DNA of 62,451 bases from Corallococcus carmarthensis (GCF_003611695.1 NZ_RAWE01000034.1:1-62451); one strand, 5' to 3'; shown: positions 1 through 9,529, numbered from the stretch's first letter. Notes: generated by a model from the sequence alone, not told the origin. Numbers and translations: made by a program.

Positions 1-1520
1 CTCGGCGGCTGGATGGTGAACTCGACGCGGCGGTTGAGGGCCATGCCTTCCTCCGTGGCGTTGTCGGCCACGGGCATGCTGCGCCCGAAGCCCTGCGAGC
101 ACACGCGCTCCGCGGCGACGCCGGTCTCGATGAGGAAGCGCTTCACGCTGGCGGCGCGGCGCTTGGACAGCTCCAGGTTGTACTGGTCGCTGGCGCGCGA
201 GTCGGTGTGACCCTCGATGAGGATGCGGTCCATCTTCGGGTTCTCCTCCATCACCCGCGCGACCTCCTCCAGCACGGGATAGGACTCGGAGAGGATGACG
301 TCCTGGTCGGTGGCGAAGTTCACCTGCTCCAGGATGACGATCTTGTTGCCCGACGTGCGCGCGAGCGGACAGCCGTCGCGGCCGCGCTTGCCCTGCGGGA
401 CGTCCGGGCACTTGTCGATGCGGTCCACCACTCCGTCGGAGTCCGCGTCGGTGTCCGGGCAGCCGCTGTTCTCCACCGGGCCCTCGAGGTTGGGGCAGCG
501 GTCGCGCTCGCCGATGACGCCGTCGTTGTCGGGATCCACGGGCGGCGGAGGCGGCGGGGGCGGCTCCTTGAAGCGCTCGATGGCCTCCCATTCGCGAGTC
601 TTGGCGGGCACCCAGATGATGGACGTGAAGAAGCTCAGGTTCGGCGACGCCAGCGAGCAGCCGCAGCCCAGGCCGCCGCCGAAGGTGAAGGTGACGCCCA
701 GCGAGCTGTACCAGCGCAGGCCGATGAGCAGCTCCGCGGGAATCTGCCGCTCCTGGCCGGGAGCCTTCTTGAGGCCGAAGGCGCCGTTCACCATGCCGAG
801 CGCGGTGATGCCGCTGCCGCGCAACAGGGGCACCTCCGTGCCCAGGCCGAACGGGGCCATGTCCCCCAGTTGCGTGCCGCTGAAGATGACGTCCGGCCGC
901 TTCCAGAAGCCGCCGTTGAAGGCGAGGAGGATGCCGGACTCGAAGCGGTAGTCGAGCACCAGGCCTGGCGCCCAGGTGAGCTCGCCGTCACCCGCGAAGG
1001 CCTCCTGCACGCCGGTGGGGAAGCTGACGTTGAGCGTGAGCGCGGCGCCCCAGCCGTGGCCTTCCGCGGGGCGGCGCAGGCCTGGGATGGCCACCTTGCC
1101 CACGAGGCGCAGGTCGCCCAGGGCGAAGCTCTCCACGGGCCCTTCGGTGCCGATGACCTCCAGGTTCTGGCCGCCCTGCAGGAGCACGAGCGGCATGTCC
1201 ACGCCGACCTCGGCCCAGTCGAAGAGGCCGACGGTGGCCATGACATCCAGCTGGAGCCGGTTGCCGACGAGGCTGATGGAGCCCAGGTCTCCGTCCTTGG
1301 GGACGAGGGAGAGCGGGTTGATGGAGTAGCTGAAGTAGGGCCCGGCGGAGACGGACAGGTGGGACAGGGGCCGGGACTGGGTGACCATCACCAGGTCCTG
1401 CGGCGCGCCGGACGGGCGGAAGACCTGGATGTTGAAGCGCGGATCCGGCGCGGCGTGGGCGGCGGTGGACAGCGCGAGGGCCAGCAGCAGCGGGAGGAGC
1501 GGCGTGCGGGAGGGCTTCAT
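1..1520 (-). CDS. traB: TraB, OmpA-family partner for outer membrane exchange (3' end beyond the window)
   Basis: The reading frame runs off the left edge with 506 codons visible. It opens with a Sec signal peptide (residues 1-24, ending AHA), continues as a beta-rich region (about 25-325) compatible with an outer-membrane barrel, then a proline stretch, then acidic calcium-binding repeats of thrombospondin type 3 style (DPDNDGV, DADSDGVVD, about 330-385), and ends with an OmpA C-terminal peptidoglycan-binding domain (about 392-506) containing GHTDSRASDQYN and NRRVEF. The start ATG overlaps the traA stop by four bases (ATGA), so translation is coupled. In Myxococcus xanthus TraA and TraB together mediate transient outer-membrane fusion and exchange of proteins and lipids between kin. 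Identification rests on architecture plus the coupling to traA; a generic OmpA protein is the alternative. Confidence 0.8.
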   Translation of the reverse strand, partial: MKPSRTPLLPLLLALALSTAAHAAPDPRFNIQVFRPSGAPQDLVMVTQSRPLSHLSVSAGPYFSYSINPLSLVPKDGDLGSISLVGNRLQLDVMATVGLFDWAEVGVDMPLVLLQGGQNLEVIGTEGPVESFALGDLRLVGKVAIPGLRRPAEGHGWGAALTLNVSFPTGVQEAFAGDGELTWAPGLVLDYRFESGILLAFNGGFWKRPDVIFSGTQLGDMAPFGLGTEVPLLRGSGITALGMVNGAFGLKKAPGQERQIPAELLIGLRWYSSLGVTFTFGGGLGCGCSLASPNLSFFTSIIWVPAKTREWEAIERFKEPPPPPPPPVDPDNDGVIGERDRCPNLEGPVENSGCPDTDADSDGVVDRIDKCPDVPQGKRGRDGCPLARTSGNKIVILEQVNFATDQDVILSESYPVLEEVARVMEENPKMDRILIEGHTDSRASDQYNLELSKRRAASVKRFLIETGVAAERVCSQGFGRSMPVADNATEEGMALNRRVEFTIQPP

Positions 1521-3688
1521 CGGACGCGGCGGGCGGAGCGCAGGAAGAGGAAGCCCAGGGCGAGGGTGACCAGCATGGCGGTGCTGCCGGTGGGGGTGTC
1601 CTCGGCGGTGGTGCCGCAGCAGAAGGCGCCGCCCTGGGGTTCGGTGCCGGGCTTGCGGCGGCCGCGTTCGCACTGCTGGGTTTCGGCGGAGCAGAACTCG
1701 ACGCCCAGGCAGTCGCCGCTGTCGGCGCAGGTTTCGAGGCAGGTGCTGGTGGTGAGGTCGCAGGTGCCGCCGCAGGGGCAGTGGGCATCGGCGAAGCACT
1801 CGACGCACGCGGAGCCGTCGCACACGAGGCCCTCCGAGCACGTCACGGCGCAGGCGCCGGTGTTGGAGCAGGTGCGGGTGGCGGGGTCGCAGGTGCCGCT
1901 GCCGCAGTCGGAGTCGTTGACGCAGCCCACGCACACGCTGTTCTGCACGGTGCCATCGGAGAGGCAGAACGGCGTGTCCTCGCCGCAGGCGTCGCAGCGC
2001 GGGCCGCAGCGCTTGTCGGTGGTGCAGGAACTGCACTCACCGCTGAGGCAGAACTGGCCATCGCCGCATTCCAGGTCGTTGCGGCACTGAACGCAGACCT
2101 CGCCGTCGAGACAGTAGGGTCGTTCGCCGGGGCACTTGGAGCAGCCGGGGCCGCAGCGGTCGGACGTGTTGCACTCCGGGACGGCGTCGACGCAGGTGCC
2201 GTTCAGGGGGTCGCAGCGCTGGCCGTTGGAGCACTGGCTGTCGGTGGTGCACTCGACGCAGGAGGGAGGGGCCCCGGGGGTGGGCGCGGCGCACTGGGTG
2301 CCATTGGGGCAGCAGTTGCAGGAGTTGCCGGCGCAGGCGTCGTTGGTGTTGCAGGGCGTGCAGACGTGGTTGGAGCACGACTCGCCGCGGTCGCATTGGG
2401 TGTCTTCGTTGCACTCGACGCAGGAGTTCGCGGTGAGGTCGCAGACCTGGCTGTCGGGGCACTCCGCGTCGGAGGTGCACTGGACGCAGGTGAAGTTCGG
2501 CTCGTCGCAGACCTGTCCGGATCCGCAGTCGGAGTCGCGGACACAGCCCGTGCAAACGTTGGTGGCGGTGTCACAGCGGCCCGTGGCGCAGTCGCTGTTC
2601 TGGGTGCACGCGACGCAGGTGAACTGACCGTTGACCTGCGCGCAGATGGGCGCGGTCGGTCCGCATGGCGAGCACGTGTCGCCGCAAAGGAGGTTCGTGT
2701 CACAGGGCGCGCAGAGCGCAGCGGAGTTGCAGTAGTAGGACGGACCGCAACTGCCGTTGCCGGGCTGGTTCGCGAACTGGCGGTTGCACTGGACGCACTG
2801 GTCCAGGTTGTCCGGGAAGGACGGCCGGCCGGTTTCGGTCTGGAAGAACTGGGCGGGTTGAACCAGCGTGAACCCAGAAGAGTTGAGCGGGATGACCGGA
2901 GATTGGCCTGCTGGGCGGTCGAAGTCTGTGAATGCTCCGTCCAGAACCGAGAACTCCAGTGCGGAGTGTTCCACGATCTGCACGTAGAGCAGCTCCAGCG
3001 GATAGAGCCCGGACTGGTTGAACGTGACGGAGTTGGTGGTGCGCCGTGTCGGCGCCCCGATTTCCGGTGGGCGGATGATGACGTCGTAGCGCTTGCTGGC
3101 CTTGTCGAACAGAACGAAGCTGATGGCGTCGTCGGCGTAGAAGCCGAAGTGCAGGGCGCGCCCGACCATGGCCGGGGTGACATTCAGGTAACCGCGGAAG
3201 CGCGAGACGAAGCGCGTGCTTGAATCGTTGTAGTGGAAGGGGCAACCACCCTGGGAGCAGCCCGAGACCACGTTGATGAAATCTCCATAACTCAGGATTC
3301 GACCATCGTTCAGGTTGTTCGACAGGTCGAACGCGGAGCGCAGTACGGAGGTCATGCGGGTCCCGCTGTTCTCCTCCATGTATGCGTTCAGGCTTTCCGT
3401 GTAGAGCGACTGGCTCTGCGGAAACTCGTTCGCGGTGCGCGTCCACACGCTGGACGCCATGCAGAGCCCCGTGCCGATATCGTTGACCGGAGAGGGCACT
3501 GCCGGTGCCCCCGTCACCACCACGGCCGGCAGCTTCTGCGCCACGGCGGGCGCGCTCGCGAGGCACACAGCGAGCAGGGACAGCGCGGCATAGGCGCGGA
3601 GGGGGAGGGGAGCGGTGCGCAAGGCGCCGCGCAGCCTCCCAGATTTGGTTGACGTTCTCAACCTTCCGACCACGTCCCGAGTCCCCAT
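1517..3688 (-). CDS. traA: TraA, polymorphic cell-surface receptor for outer membrane exchange and kin recognition
   Basis: The 723-residue product has a signal peptide (hydrophobic core about 31-47, ending AVAQ at 51) and a PA14-like lectin region (about 90-265) with HFGFYADDAISF at 180-191. A long Cys-rich stalk follows (about 280-680) of repeated units such as CDTATNVCTGC, where Cys spacing repeats every 20-25 residues. The tail is a Cys pair (FCCG), a hydrophobic helix and a terminal RSARRVR cluster, i.e. a MYXO-CTERM-like sorting signal. PA14 domain, Cys-rich repeats, sorting tail and a coupled OmpA partner are the known TraA layout. I chose the ATG at 3688 because GGAGG lies 11 bases upstream; the frame stays open to 3736. 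The segment that sets partner specificity in M. xanthus (around residue 205) corresponds roughly to 196-220 here. Confidence 0.85.
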   Translation of the reverse strand: MGTRDVVGRLRTSTKSGRLRGALRTAPLPLRAYAALSLLAVCLASAPAVAQKLPAVVVTGAPAVPSPVNDIGTGLCMASSVWTRTANEFPQSQSLYTESLNAYMEENSGTRMTSVLRSAFDLSNNLNDGRILSYGDFINVVSGCSQGGCPFHYNDSSTRFVSRFRGYLNVTPAMVGRALHFGFYADDAISFVLFDKASKRYDVIIRPPEIGAPTRRTTNSVTFNQSGLYPLELLYVQIVEHSALEFSVLDGAFTDFDRPAGQSPVIPLNSSGFTLVQPAQFFQTETGRPSFPDNLDQCVQCNRQFANQPGNGSCGPSYYCNSAALCAPCDTNLLCGDTCSPCGPTAPICAQVNGQFTCVACTQNSDCATGRCDTATNVCTGCVRDSDCGSGQVCDEPNFTCVQCTSDAECPDSQVCDLTANSCVECNEDTQCDRGESCSNHVCTPCNTNDACAGNSCNCCPNGTQCAAPTPGAPPSCVECTTDSQCSNGQRCDPLNGTCVDAVPECNTSDRCGPGCSKCPGERPYCLDGEVCVQCRNDLECGDGQFCLSGECSSCTTDKRCGPRCDACGEDTPFCLSDGTVQNSVCVGCVNDSDCGSGTCDPATRTCSNTGACAVTCSEGLVCDGSACVECFADAHCPCGGTCDLTTSTCLETCADSGDCLGVEFCSAETQQCERGRRKPGTEPQGGAFCCGTTAEDTPTGSTAMLVTLALGFLFLRSARRVR

Positions 3689-3781
3689 GCACGAATGCGA
3701 CCTCCAGGGTCCTCCACCCCTCGGAGCCGCAATCAATCCGGACAGCGTGCAAAACAGGAAACCGTCACCGTGCCGGAAGCG

Positions 3782-4900
3782 TCACACGCGACGGCAGGCA
3801 ACATCCCCATCCTGCGAACGGATGAACGCCGCGGCCAGCTCGTTGCCCAGGGCCGCGCACAGCACCTCGTACGTCCGCCGCCGCGCCCCGCCGAAGAAGC
3901 CCGGCTGCCGGGTCAGCGTCTCCGGGTGACGCACGAAGACGTTGTACCCGAGGATGCATCCGTCCGCGCGCAGCACGGTGATGCCGTCGGTGGCCATCAT
4001 GCCGCGCAGGAGCTGCGCGGTGGCCCGCACCGCCGACGCCGCACTGCCGTCCTGGGTCGTGTGGTGCCGGTCCAGCAGCGCCACCACGTCCATGGGCCGG
4101 GGCAACAGGATGCCGTCCACGAACAGCGCCGAACCCGCGCGCTCTCGCGGCAGCACCGCCACCAGCGTGCCGTGCGAGGACTGCATCACCTCGAACAGCA
4201 CCCGCCGGAAGAAGCCGCGTGCGTACTCGCGGCTGGAGGGCAGGACCTGTTCGGTCACCGCGCTCGCCAGCGCATCCAGCACCACCGAGGGCGGCTCCAG
4301 GTCGATGCGCGCACCGGACAGGTATACGTGCCGGCACAACCCGCCGCTTCCGCGCAGCTCGATGATGTTGTCCGCGAGCTGCAACACCCCCACCACGTGC
4401 ACGCCGCGATCCGGTGCGTGCCGCAGGCGCTCCAGCGGCGTCTCCGCCAGGGGGAACGGGTCGGTCCGGAAGATGCCGTAGGTGAGGCCCGCCGGCTCGC
4501 GCAGCAGGTAGAGCGCCCACCAGCGCCCCTGTCCCAGTGGCGCGCACTGCTTGAGCGCCCGCTGGATGGTGGCGCGGGTGCGCGGCCCCGAACCGAGCGG
4601 AATCGGGTCGTGCCCGCCCAGCAGCTCCATCATCGCGCCCAGGTCATCGCCCAGGAACGCGGTGGGGAACAGCAGCGCGCCCTCCTCGCGGTAGCGCGAC
4701 AGCGTCACCAGCAACTCGCTGAGCGCGTCCGCCGTCTGCGGACACGTCATGTCCGCCTCGTCGAGGAACGCACTGACGGACTCGGTCAGCAGGTGACGGA
4801 ACGAAAGGATGAGAGGTGAACCCGCCTCCGGGCCCGGACCGGTCATGGCGGATCCAGCATGACGCATCAATGGCGACGAGGCACGAAGTCTTGCCTCCAT
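3782..4900 (-). CDS. Diadenylate-cyclase-like (DisA_N/DACNV-type) protein with altered active-site motifs
   Basis: The 372-residue protein is cytosolic, with no signal peptide or membrane helix. The C-terminal third resembles the DAC fold that makes cyclic di-AMP: a hydrophobic strand, then ADGCILGYNVFV, a loop, then GGARRRTYEVL followed by an amphipathic helix and a strand. Canonical cyclases carry DGA and RHR at these two places; here they read DGC and RRR, so catalysis is doubtful and a nucleotide-sensing role is possible. The N-terminal two thirds match what I know as the sensor region of DACNV-type proteins. It lies between the dynamin-like gene (33 bases upstream) and traA (93 bases downstream), all on the same strand. 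The start is uncertain: ATGs at 4900, 4867 and 4846 are in frame and none has a clear ribosome-binding site. Confidence 0.55.
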   Translation of the reverse strand: MEARLRASSPLMRHAGSAMTGPGPEAGSPLILSFRHLLTESVSAFLDEADMTCPQTADALSELLVTLSRYREEGALLFPTAFLGDDLGAMMELLGGHDPIPLGSGPRTRATIQRALKQCAPLGQGRWWALYLLREPAGLTYGIFRTDPFPLAETPLERLRHAPDRGVHVVGVLQLADNIIELRGSGGLCRHVYLSGARIDLEPPSVVLDALASAVTEQVLPSSREYARGFFRRVLFEVMQSSHGTLVAVLPRERAGSALFVDGILLPRPMDVVALLDRHHTTQDGSAASAVRATAQLLRGMMATDGITVLRADGCILGYNVFVRHPETLTRQPGFFGGARRRTYEVLCAALGNELAAAFIRSQDGDVACRRV

Positions 4901-4908
4901 CCCGAAGG

Positions 4909-4935
4909 AGGCGGCCTGTCGGGAACCGGCCGCCT
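4909..4935 (-). terminator. Hairpin at the 3' end of the dynamin-like gene
   Basis: A perfect 8-bp inverted repeat (AGGCGGCC / GGCCGCCT) with an 11-base loop overlaps the stop codon of the upstream minus-strand gene. No T-tract follows, so it may only slow polymerase or protect an mRNA end. Confidence 0.35.
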
Positions 4936-6685
4936 ACTCCGCCGCTCGCCGCGCCGCCTCCAGGGTGGCCGCGGTGCGCAGCCAGCCCTCCGCCTGGGCG
5001 TCCAGGTGGGACAGGAGGTCCGCGAAGAAGCGCGTCTCCATCGCCTGCGCCAGCGTGGCCCCGTGCGCGTCCGCCCACTTGCGCGTCACCGTCGCGCGCA
5101 CCTGGGCACCCAGGAGGTCCACGAAGCGCTCCAGGAGCGGCGTGGACAGGAGCGTCCCCGCCCACACCACCGCGTCATGGCCCAGGCCGCCGGTGGCCAC
5201 CGTCACCACCGCCGCCGCCCCGGACGGCACCGAGTACACCAGCGTGGTGAGCGTCTGGAGCATCTCCTCGCGCATGCCGCCCTGCAGCTCGCTGCCCACC
5301 AGCTGACGGCAGAAGTCATACAGCGTCGCCCGGTCCGCCGCGTGCGCGTGCAGCGCGTCCAGGTCCAGCGGTGCATCCAGCCGGCCCAGCATCGCGGGCC
5401 CCAGGGCCTGCATCAGCTTCTCCCGCGTCTCCGCGTCCCCGCGCCAGGCGGCCACCTCCGGCGCGAAGGCATCCACCAGCCTGCGAAGCCCGTCCTTCAG
5501 CGATTCATCCACCGCCTGCGTGGGCAGGGCTTCATGGGGCTGGGGTCCGGTGAATGACTCGCGCACCTTGCGGCTCACGAACGTGAGCGCCGTGGCGAGC
5601 CCCCGGAACGGCAGGCGCACGAACCGGTGGAAGGTGCTGCGCGCATCCAGTTCGTCGCGGAACGCATCCACCAGCACGTCCGCGGGCACGGCCTTGAGCG
5701 CCGCCTGCGCGCCAATGCCTTGCAGGTCATGCCTCAGCCGCTGTCTCAGCCGCTCCGGCTCGCGAGCCGCACGGGTCGCAGCCCGCGCCACCGCGTCCAG
5801 CTCCGAGCGCGCATCCGACAGCGATGCCTCCAGCGCCCGTGCCTTCAACTCGCGCGCATGTTCCGCCTTTCCCAGCAGCGCGGCGAGCGGCGGCCGTCCA
5901 TCCAGCGCCTCCGTGGCCAGCGGCTTCAGCCCCGCCTCCACGTCCGGCTGGTGCGGCGCCAGGTAGCGCGCGAGCGGCGGGTGGCCCACGTCCTGGGCCA
6001 GCTTGTCCAGGTGACCGCGCGCCACCTCCTCGCGCGTGGCCTCGTTGTAGATGAGCAGGTACGGCTTGCCGTGGCCCACCGCCGCACGCAGGAAGTCCAC
6101 CAGCGCCGCGTTCTGGTACGTCTGGCGGCTCACCACGAACACCAGCACGTCCACCGTGACGAGCAGCGCTTCGGCCCGCTCGCGGTTGTCGCGGTACACG
6201 CTGTCGAAGTCCGGCGTGTCCATCACCAGCAGCCCGCGCGGCACCGCGTCCGACAGCACCAGGTACAGCCGGCCCGGCGGTCCCGGTTCGTCCACGGGCG
6301 CCACCGTGCCGTCGGCCACCGGGACGATGTCGTAGCGCTGGGTGAGCACGTCCTTCAGCGCGCCGGTCCACGTCTCCGGGTTCGCCGCGGCCAGGCACTG
6401 CTTGGTGAGTCCTCCCTCGGGGCGCGCGGGGGACAGGGACGCCTTCGCCAGCGCGTTGAAGAGCGTGGACTTGCCGACGTTGTTGGGCCCGGCGATGGCC
6501 ACGAGGAGCAGCGGGGCGTCGTCGGCGCCGGAGGCCAGGCGGGGCAGCAGGTCGCGGCGCAGGCGTTCGGCCAGGCGGCGGGCCATGTCGGCGTCAGCGC
6601 CATCGGGGAAGCGCTCGGAGGCGGGCAGGGCGTCCAGGGCGGACGCGAGGGCGGTGCGCAGGGCGCGAGGGTCCTTCATGGGCAT
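4934..6685 (-). CDS. Dynamin-like GTPase
   Basis: This is a 583-residue protein of the bacterial dynamin-like / Era-related large GTPase group. The P-loop is GPNNVGKSTLFN near residues 65-77, switch II is MDTPDFDS (DxxG replaced by DTPD), and a NKxD-like element reads LIYNEATREE. The C-terminal half is helical with many charged residues and a hydrophobic stretch (GAAAVVTVATGGLG) that could touch membrane. Such proteins bind and remodel membranes in a GTP-dependent way; the substrate here is unknown. The frame is open to 6760, but the divergent lipoprotein gene starts at 6790, so the ATG at 6685 (or 6679) gives a sensible divergent promoter gap. No strong ribosome-binding site precedes either. 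Confidence 0.7.
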   Translation of the reverse strand: MPMKDPRALRTALASALDALPASERFPDGADADMARRLAERLRRDLLPRLASGADDAPLLLVAIAGPNNVGKSTLFNALAKASLSPARPEGGLTKQCLAAANPETWTGALKDVLTQRYDIVPVADGTVAPVDEPGPPGRLYLVLSDAVPRGLLVMDTPDFDSVYRDNRERAEALLVTVDVLVFVVSRQTYQNAALVDFLRAAVGHGKPYLLIYNEATREEVARGHLDKLAQDVGHPPLARYLAPHQPDVEAGLKPLATEALDGRPPLAALLGKAEHARELKARALEASLSDARSELDAVARAATRAAREPERLRQRLRHDLQGIGAQAALKAVPADVLVDAFRDELDARSTFHRFVRLPFRGLATALTFVSRKVRESFTGPQPHEALPTQAVDESLKDGLRRLVDAFAPEVAAWRGDAETREKLMQALGPAMLGRLDAPLDLDALHAHAADRATLYDFCRQLVGSELQGGMREEMLQTLTTLVYSVPSGAAAVVTVATGGLGHDAVVWAGTLLSTPLLERFVDLLGAQVRATVTRKWADAHGATLAQAMETRFFADLLSHLDAQAEGWLRTAATLEAARRAAE

Positions 6686-6789
6686 AGGGGCCACACGCAA
6701 GACATCACGCACGGCGCAGGGTGCCCAGACAAGTGTGCGCGCACTGTCCACCGGGGACACCCCTGGAGAGGCGCGCTAGGGTGCGCCGC

Positions 6790-8163
6790 ATGCGCTCCCT
6801 CCTCGCCTGTCTGCTCCTGTCGGGGTCCATCGCCTGCACGGCCACGCACACCAACGCGCCCGCGCCCGCCGAGGCCCATTCCGAAGGCCCGCTGCCCTTC
6901 ATCCCGGATGACTACGCCCGCGCGCTCGCGGACGCGAAGGCGAAGGGCGTGCCCCTGTTCGTCGACACCTGGGCGCCTTGGTGTCACACCTGCCGCTCCA
7001 TGCGCGCGTACGTCTTCACGGACAAGGCGCTGGCGAAGCACGCGGACCGCTTCGTGTGGCTGGAGCTCAACACCGACCTGACCCAGAACGCGACGTTCCA
7101 GGAGAAGTACCCGGTGGAGTTCTGGCCCACCTTCTTCATCATCGACCCGCGCGAGGAGAAGGCCTTGCTGCGCTTCGCCGGCAGCGCGACGGTGCCGCAG
7201 CTGGAGCGCCTCTTTGAAGACGGCGAGCGTGCCTACCAGGGCGGTGCCACCGGCGCGGACGCGCTGCTCGCCCGCGGCGATGCCCTCTACGGGGAGCGCA
7301 AGCCCGCGGAGGCCGCCGAGGCCCTGTCGCTCGCGCTCGCCGAAGCCCCCGCCGGCTGGTCCCGCCGGGGCCGCGCGCTGGAGTCGCTGCTGATGGCGCA
7401 GTACGGAGCGAAGCAGTACGTGCCCTGCGCGCAGAAGGCGGTGGCGGAGCTGCCCAGGGTGCCGCGCTCGCTCAACCTGGCCAACGGCGTCCTCAACGGC
7501 CTCACCTGTGCGCTGGCCATTCCCGAAGGCACCCCCGAGGCCGCGGACCTGCGCCACACGTTGGAGGCGAAGGCGCGCGAGGTGCTCGCTCCGCCCGCCA
7601 TCGACATGGAGGCGGATGACCGCTCCGGCCTGTACGAGGTGCTGGTGGAGGCGCGCAAGCAGGACAAGGACACGGCGGGCGCGAAGCAGGTGGCCCAGGA
7701 GTGGCTGACGTTCCTGGAGGGCGAGGCCGCGAAGGCGCCCAACCCCGAGGCTCGCACGGTGTTCGACTCGCACCGCATGCTCGCGGCGATGACGCTGGAG
7801 CAGCCGCAGCGGGCCATCCCCGCGCTGGAGCAGAGCGAGAAGGACCTGCCGCAGGACTACAACCCGCCCGCGCGGCTCGCGACGCTGTACCGGCTGTCGG
7901 GCCGGCTCGACGACGCGCTCGCCGCGAACGACCGGGCGCTGGCGCGGGTGCAGGGCGCGCGGCGGTTGTCCGTCCTCTCCGGCCGCGCGGACATCCAGGT
8001 CGCGCGCAAGGACACGGCGGGCGCGGTGAAGACGCTGGAGGAGGCGCTGACCTTCGCGAAGACGCTGCCCGCCGCGCAGGTGTCTCCGCGTCAGGTGGAG
8101 GCGCTGGAAAAGAAGCTCGCAGGGCTCAAGACCCCGGCCGCCGTTCCGGGTGCGGCGCCGTAA
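6790..8163 (+). CDS. Thioredoxin-fold lipoprotein with tetratricopeptide-like C-terminus
   Basis: The 457-residue protein starts with a lipoprotein-type signal (hydrophobic 3-14, Cys16; the -3 Ser is atypical). A thioredoxin-like domain follows (about 36-140) with a WCHTC redox motif at 64-68 and the cis-Pro segment EFWPTFFI. The remaining 300 residues are alpha-helical and Ala/Leu/Glu-rich with repeats such as GRLDDALAANDRAL and DTAGAVKTLEEALTF, typical of TPR units. Family knowledge suggests a periplasmic thiol-disulfide reductase that acts on envelope proteins, with the TPR part recruiting partners. It is transcribed divergently from the dynamin-like GTPase, with a 104-base shared promoter region. 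Confidence 0.75.
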   Translation: MRSLLACLLLSGSIACTATHTNAPAPAEAHSEGPLPFIPDDYARALADAKAKGVPLFVDTWAPWCHTCRSMRAYVFTDKALAKHADRFVWLELNTDLTQNATFQEKYPVEFWPTFFIIDPREEKALLRFAGSATVPQLERLFEDGERAYQGGATGADALLARGDALYGERKPAEAAEALSLALAEAPAGWSRRGRALESLLMAQYGAKQYVPCAQKAVAELPRVPRSLNLANGVLNGLTCALAIPEGTPEAADLRHTLEAKAREVLAPPAIDMEADDRSGLYEVLVEARKQDKDTAGAKQVAQEWLTFLEGEAAKAPNPEARTVFDSHRMLAAMTLEQPQRAIPALEQSEKDLPQDYNPPARLATLYRLSGRLDDALAANDRALARVQGARRLSVLSGRADIQVARKDTAGAVKTLEEALTFAKTLPAAQVSPRQVEALEKKLAGLKTPAAVPGAAP

Positions 8164-8339
8164 CACAGGCCTCCGTGTCGTCCACCCTCGCGTGCGCCCC
8201 TCATGAGGCACACGCGAGGAGATGCCGCTATCGAACAGCCTCCACCTTCGCGCGTGCTGGAGAGAAGGCGCGGCACCGCGTGTGTCATCGCTGCGCGCGA
8301 GCAGGAGCGCTCACCCTGCGGAAGCGGCGCGCGAACCCA

Positions 8340-9488
8340 TCACGGAACCAACGGCACCGCGCGACGCGCATCCAGGTCGAACAGCTCGAAGTCCTCCGCG
8401 CGGCCTTCGCGCATGGCGCCGTCGGTGAAGACCATCACGCCTTCACCCGGGCCCGTCGTGGGTGGCGGACCGTGCGCGTAGTCCACTCGCGTCCCGTCCG
8501 TCACCAGATGTCGCAGCACCCCGTCGCGCGCGGGACCCGGTGACACCAATTCACGCACCCGCTTGTCTCGCGTGTGGCCCACCACCTGGCTCAGACTCAG
8601 CGGCAGCCGCCGGGGATCGAACCTGCGCCGGGGTGTCCCCCGCACGCGCTCCGCATCCTCGGCCGCGAGGCTGGGCCGCTGGTAGAAGATGCCCAGTCCC
8701 TCGCCATCCTTCGCATTGCCCGGATGGTGCAGCCCCGGCAGCACGAGCGGCCCGCCCTTCCAAGCGTCCACCGCCCGGTCCATCACACCGTTGAGCGCCT
8801 CCGCCACCGCGCGCGCATCCGCCCACCGCTCAGGCTCGAGCCCCACGAGCTGAAGGTCCTCACGAGTCACGCCCGCGTGCAGCACCAGCAGCGAATCCCC
8901 GGCCGCATGCGCCACGCGGAACCTCCGTGCACGCAGCAGGTGCTCCACCCACGTGCGCTGCTCATCGGTCCACGTGCTGAAGTCGCGCGCCGCCAGCTCC
9001 GCGGTCGGCAACCCGGGCCAGCGCTGGAGGAAGGCCCGCTCCGCCGCCGCGTCGGTGGCATCTGCCGCGTAGACCCGGTCCGCATCCACCTGCGCGGCGC
9101 GGAAGGTCGCATCGGTGAAGTCCGCCAGCTCCCCCACGCGTCCCAGGTCGTGGTTGCCCAGGAGCATCACCGCTTGATCCGCCGGATGGGACGCGAGCCA
9201 CGCCACCAGCCGGAGCGCACTCCGGGCCACGCGCTCCCGGTCGGCCGCCGGGCCCCAGTCGAAGTAGTCACCCACGGACACCAGGCACACGTCCGGCCGC
9301 AGCCCTCCGTCCCCGTCCAGCAGCCCGTGCAGCGAGAGGATGGACAACACCCGGTCGAAGTCCGCCTGCGGGTCTCCCATCGCCACGTGCAGCGTGCGGC
9401 GCTGGCCATCCGCCGCGATCGCATGCGGCCCCTTCGCCACCGCCGCGTCGGCGCGAGCCAACGCCTTCCTCAAGAGCGCCTCGTCCAT
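8340..9488 (-). CDS. Calcineurin-like metallophosphoesterase
   Basis: The 382-residue soluble protein shows the spaced metal-ligand blocks of the family: GDPQADFDR (where GDxH is usual, so the first His is replaced by Gln), VSVGDYFDWG, MLLGNHDLGR, and a distal LLVLHAGVTRED plus VVGHTRDKR. The two-metal centre typically hydrolyses phosphate mono- or diesters, for example diadenosine polyphosphates or phosphoproteins; the substrate cannot be told. It begins at an ATG just downstream of the LuxR-type gene and ends 176 bases from the convergent thioredoxin lipoprotein gene. That gap holds no gene that I can support. Confidence 0.75.
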   Translation of the reverse strand: MDEALLRKALARADAAVAKGPHAIAADGQRRTLHVAMGDPQADFDRVLSILSLHGLLDGDGGLRPDVCLVSVGDYFDWGPAADRERVARSALRLVAWLASHPADQAVMLLGNHDLGRVGELADFTDATFRAAQVDADRVYAADATDAAAERAFLQRWPGLPTAELAARDFSTWTDEQRTWVEHLLRARRFRVAHAAGDSLLVLHAGVTREDLQLVGLEPERWADARAVAEALNGVMDRAVDAWKGGPLVLPGLHHPGNAKDGEGLGIFYQRPSLAAEDAERVRGTPRRRFDPRRLPLSLSQVVGHTRDKRVRELVSPGPARDGVLRHLVTDGTRVDYAHGPPPTTGPGEGVMVFTDGAMREGRAEDFELFDLDARRAVPLVP

Positions 9489-9529
9489 CCTTCCATCCTA
9501 GTCATGCCCGGGCGGTGCCCACCGGCGCA

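Noticed and set aside
207..2090. Long plus-strand open frame across traB and traA
   Set aside because: Its product has no recognisable domain and a composition expected from the antisense of GC-rich genes. The minus strand encodes intact OmpA and Cys-rich domains.
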